From: an uncultured Bacilli bacterium
Lineage (GTDB): Bacteria > Bacillota_I > Bacilli_A > RF39 > UBA660
Assembly (NCBI GenBank): GCA_944333305.1
Contig: CALVKV010000094.1
Location: forward strand, 1 to 5,023
Direction of reading: 5' to 3'
DNA: 5,023 nt
Shown here: one piece after another, positions 4,821-5,023 of the stretch
Layout: every line of letters starts with the position of its first letter
How positions within the stretch are numbered: position 1 is the stretch's first letter
The notes under the pieces: generated by a model
Told to the model about the DNA's origin: nothing
The model's input: only the letters and a program-made list of their open reading frames with translations
Databases searched by the model: none
Position numbers and translations under genes: made by a program

Positions 4821-5023
4821 ACTACTAATTTAATTAGTGCAGGAGATAGAAACACTTCTATAAAACTACAACCAATAAAAATTAATAAAACTGTTATATA
4901 TACTTGGATATATCTTTTCATAGAACTTCTTAGATTAATATCTATGCCTCTAAATAAATATTTAAATAATTTAATACCAAAATAAAGGGCATAGAAGCCT
5001 AAAAATAGTGACATTAATAAAGT
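4817..5023 (-). CDS. C-terminal part of a membrane protein resembling SpoIIM (partial)
   Basis: At least 68 codons are visible; the frame stays open to the right edge (T-L-L precede the first Met at 5014) and no ribosome binding site is seen, so that Met is most likely internal and the gene begins outside the window. Two hydrophobic segments flank a basic amphipathic stretch (GIDINLRSSMKRY): one at the visible N-terminal side (FYALYFGIKLF) and one at the end (VYITVLLIFIGCSFIE). The closing pattern, hydrophobic helix then FIEVFLSPALIK, resembles the end of the SpoIIM/DUF95 family (helix, then IE-x-F-x-(T/S)P). That family acts in forespore engulfment in sporulators but also has non-sporulation members, so the name does not imply sporulation here. 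The last 4 bp overlap the end of the convergent protease gene. Confidence is for a real partial gene; the family assignment is about even odds. Confidence 0.65.
   Translation of the reverse strand, partial: TLLMSLFLGFYALYFGIKLFKYLFRGIDINLRSSMKRYIQVYITVLLIFIGCSFIEVFLSPALIKLVV

Noticed and set aside
4824..4838. ACTAATT-T-AATTAGT palindrome as a terminator between the converging genes
   Set aside because: A realistic loop leaves only a 6-bp, A/T-dominated stem; it lies in the coding end of the SpoIIM-like gene and no U-tract follows on the plus strand. A weak role on the minus strand, where UUUUU follows after several bases, cannot be excluded.
5012..5014. ATG at 5014 as the true start of a complete 65-aa protein
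   Set aside because: The frame is open to the window edge, no ribosome binding site is visible in the 9 upstream bases, and the protein looks like the C-terminal end of a larger membrane protein.
1..5023. UGA-as-tryptophan recoding, suspected from the Mollicutes-like MnmA and extreme AT content
   Set aside because: The tryptophan codons checked in mnmA, the HTH gene and the protease gene are TGG, and the ORFs have normal lengths and end in TAA/TAG without needing read-through of TGA.
1..5023. CRISPR array, tRNA, rRNA, insertion sequence, riboswitch
   Set aside because: No repeat-spacer pattern, no cloverleaf with a T-loop motif, no transposase, and no leader longer than about 160 nt with a recognisable aptamer was seen on reading both strands.

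Overview
The window is very AT-rich DNA from a low-GC Gram-positive (Bacillota) bacterium. It shows strong AGGAGG-type ribosome binding sites, sigma-A-like promoters (TTGAAA-17-TATAAT, TGnTATAAT) and short U-tailed hairpin terminators. The one confidently identified housekeeping gene, mnmA, carries an insertion after its NWD motif that I associate with Mollicutes and neighbouring small-genome Bacilli (RF39/Erysipelotrichales-like). Tryptophan is encoded by TGG and every visible gene ends in TAA or TAG. The standard code (table 11) therefore fits, and nothing indicates UGA-Trp recoding. The lineage placement is an inference from one protein and base composition.

Layout, left to right. (1) Bases 1-19 hold a probable start of a leftward gene that runs off the window. 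(2) 112-411(-) encodes a 99-residue two-helix membrane protein of unknown function. It has its own extended -10 promoter and an upstream TGTAAA-N5-TGTAAA direct repeat that looks like a WalR/PhoP-type response-regulator box. (3) 532-1044(-) and 1049-1816(-) form a two-gene operon: a helix-turn-helix regulator followed 4 nt later by a membrane-anchored DUF2726 (PD-(D/E)XK-like) protein. The junction is a perfect 9-bp inverted repeat that hides the Shine-Dalgarno sequence of the second gene. The operon promoter carries a palindrome and a second, imperfect response-regulator-like repeat. (4) 1974-3083(-) is mnmA, the tRNA U34 2-thiouridylase, followed by a five-codon micro-ORF with an excellent Shine-Dalgarno sequence and then a terminator. 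(5) 3198-4820(+) is a divergent gene for a 540-residue membrane-anchored HExxH metalloprotease-like protein; its promoter and the mnmA promoter share -35 bases. (6) 4817 to the right edge (-) is the C-terminal part of a membrane protein resembling SpoIIM, overlapping the end of the protease gene by 4 bp.

Functional coherence is limited. mnmA is core tRNA modification, and the other genes mostly encode membrane or regulatory proteins of unknown role. The most interesting pieces are the regulator/DUF2726 operon with its junction hairpin, the response-regulator-like repeats upstream of two transcription units, and the protease sharing a promoter region with mnmA. There is no tRNA, rRNA, CRISPR array or insertion sequence in the window. 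No stretch over 300 bases lacks a gene; the longest intergenic gaps are about 110-160 nt and their contents are described.
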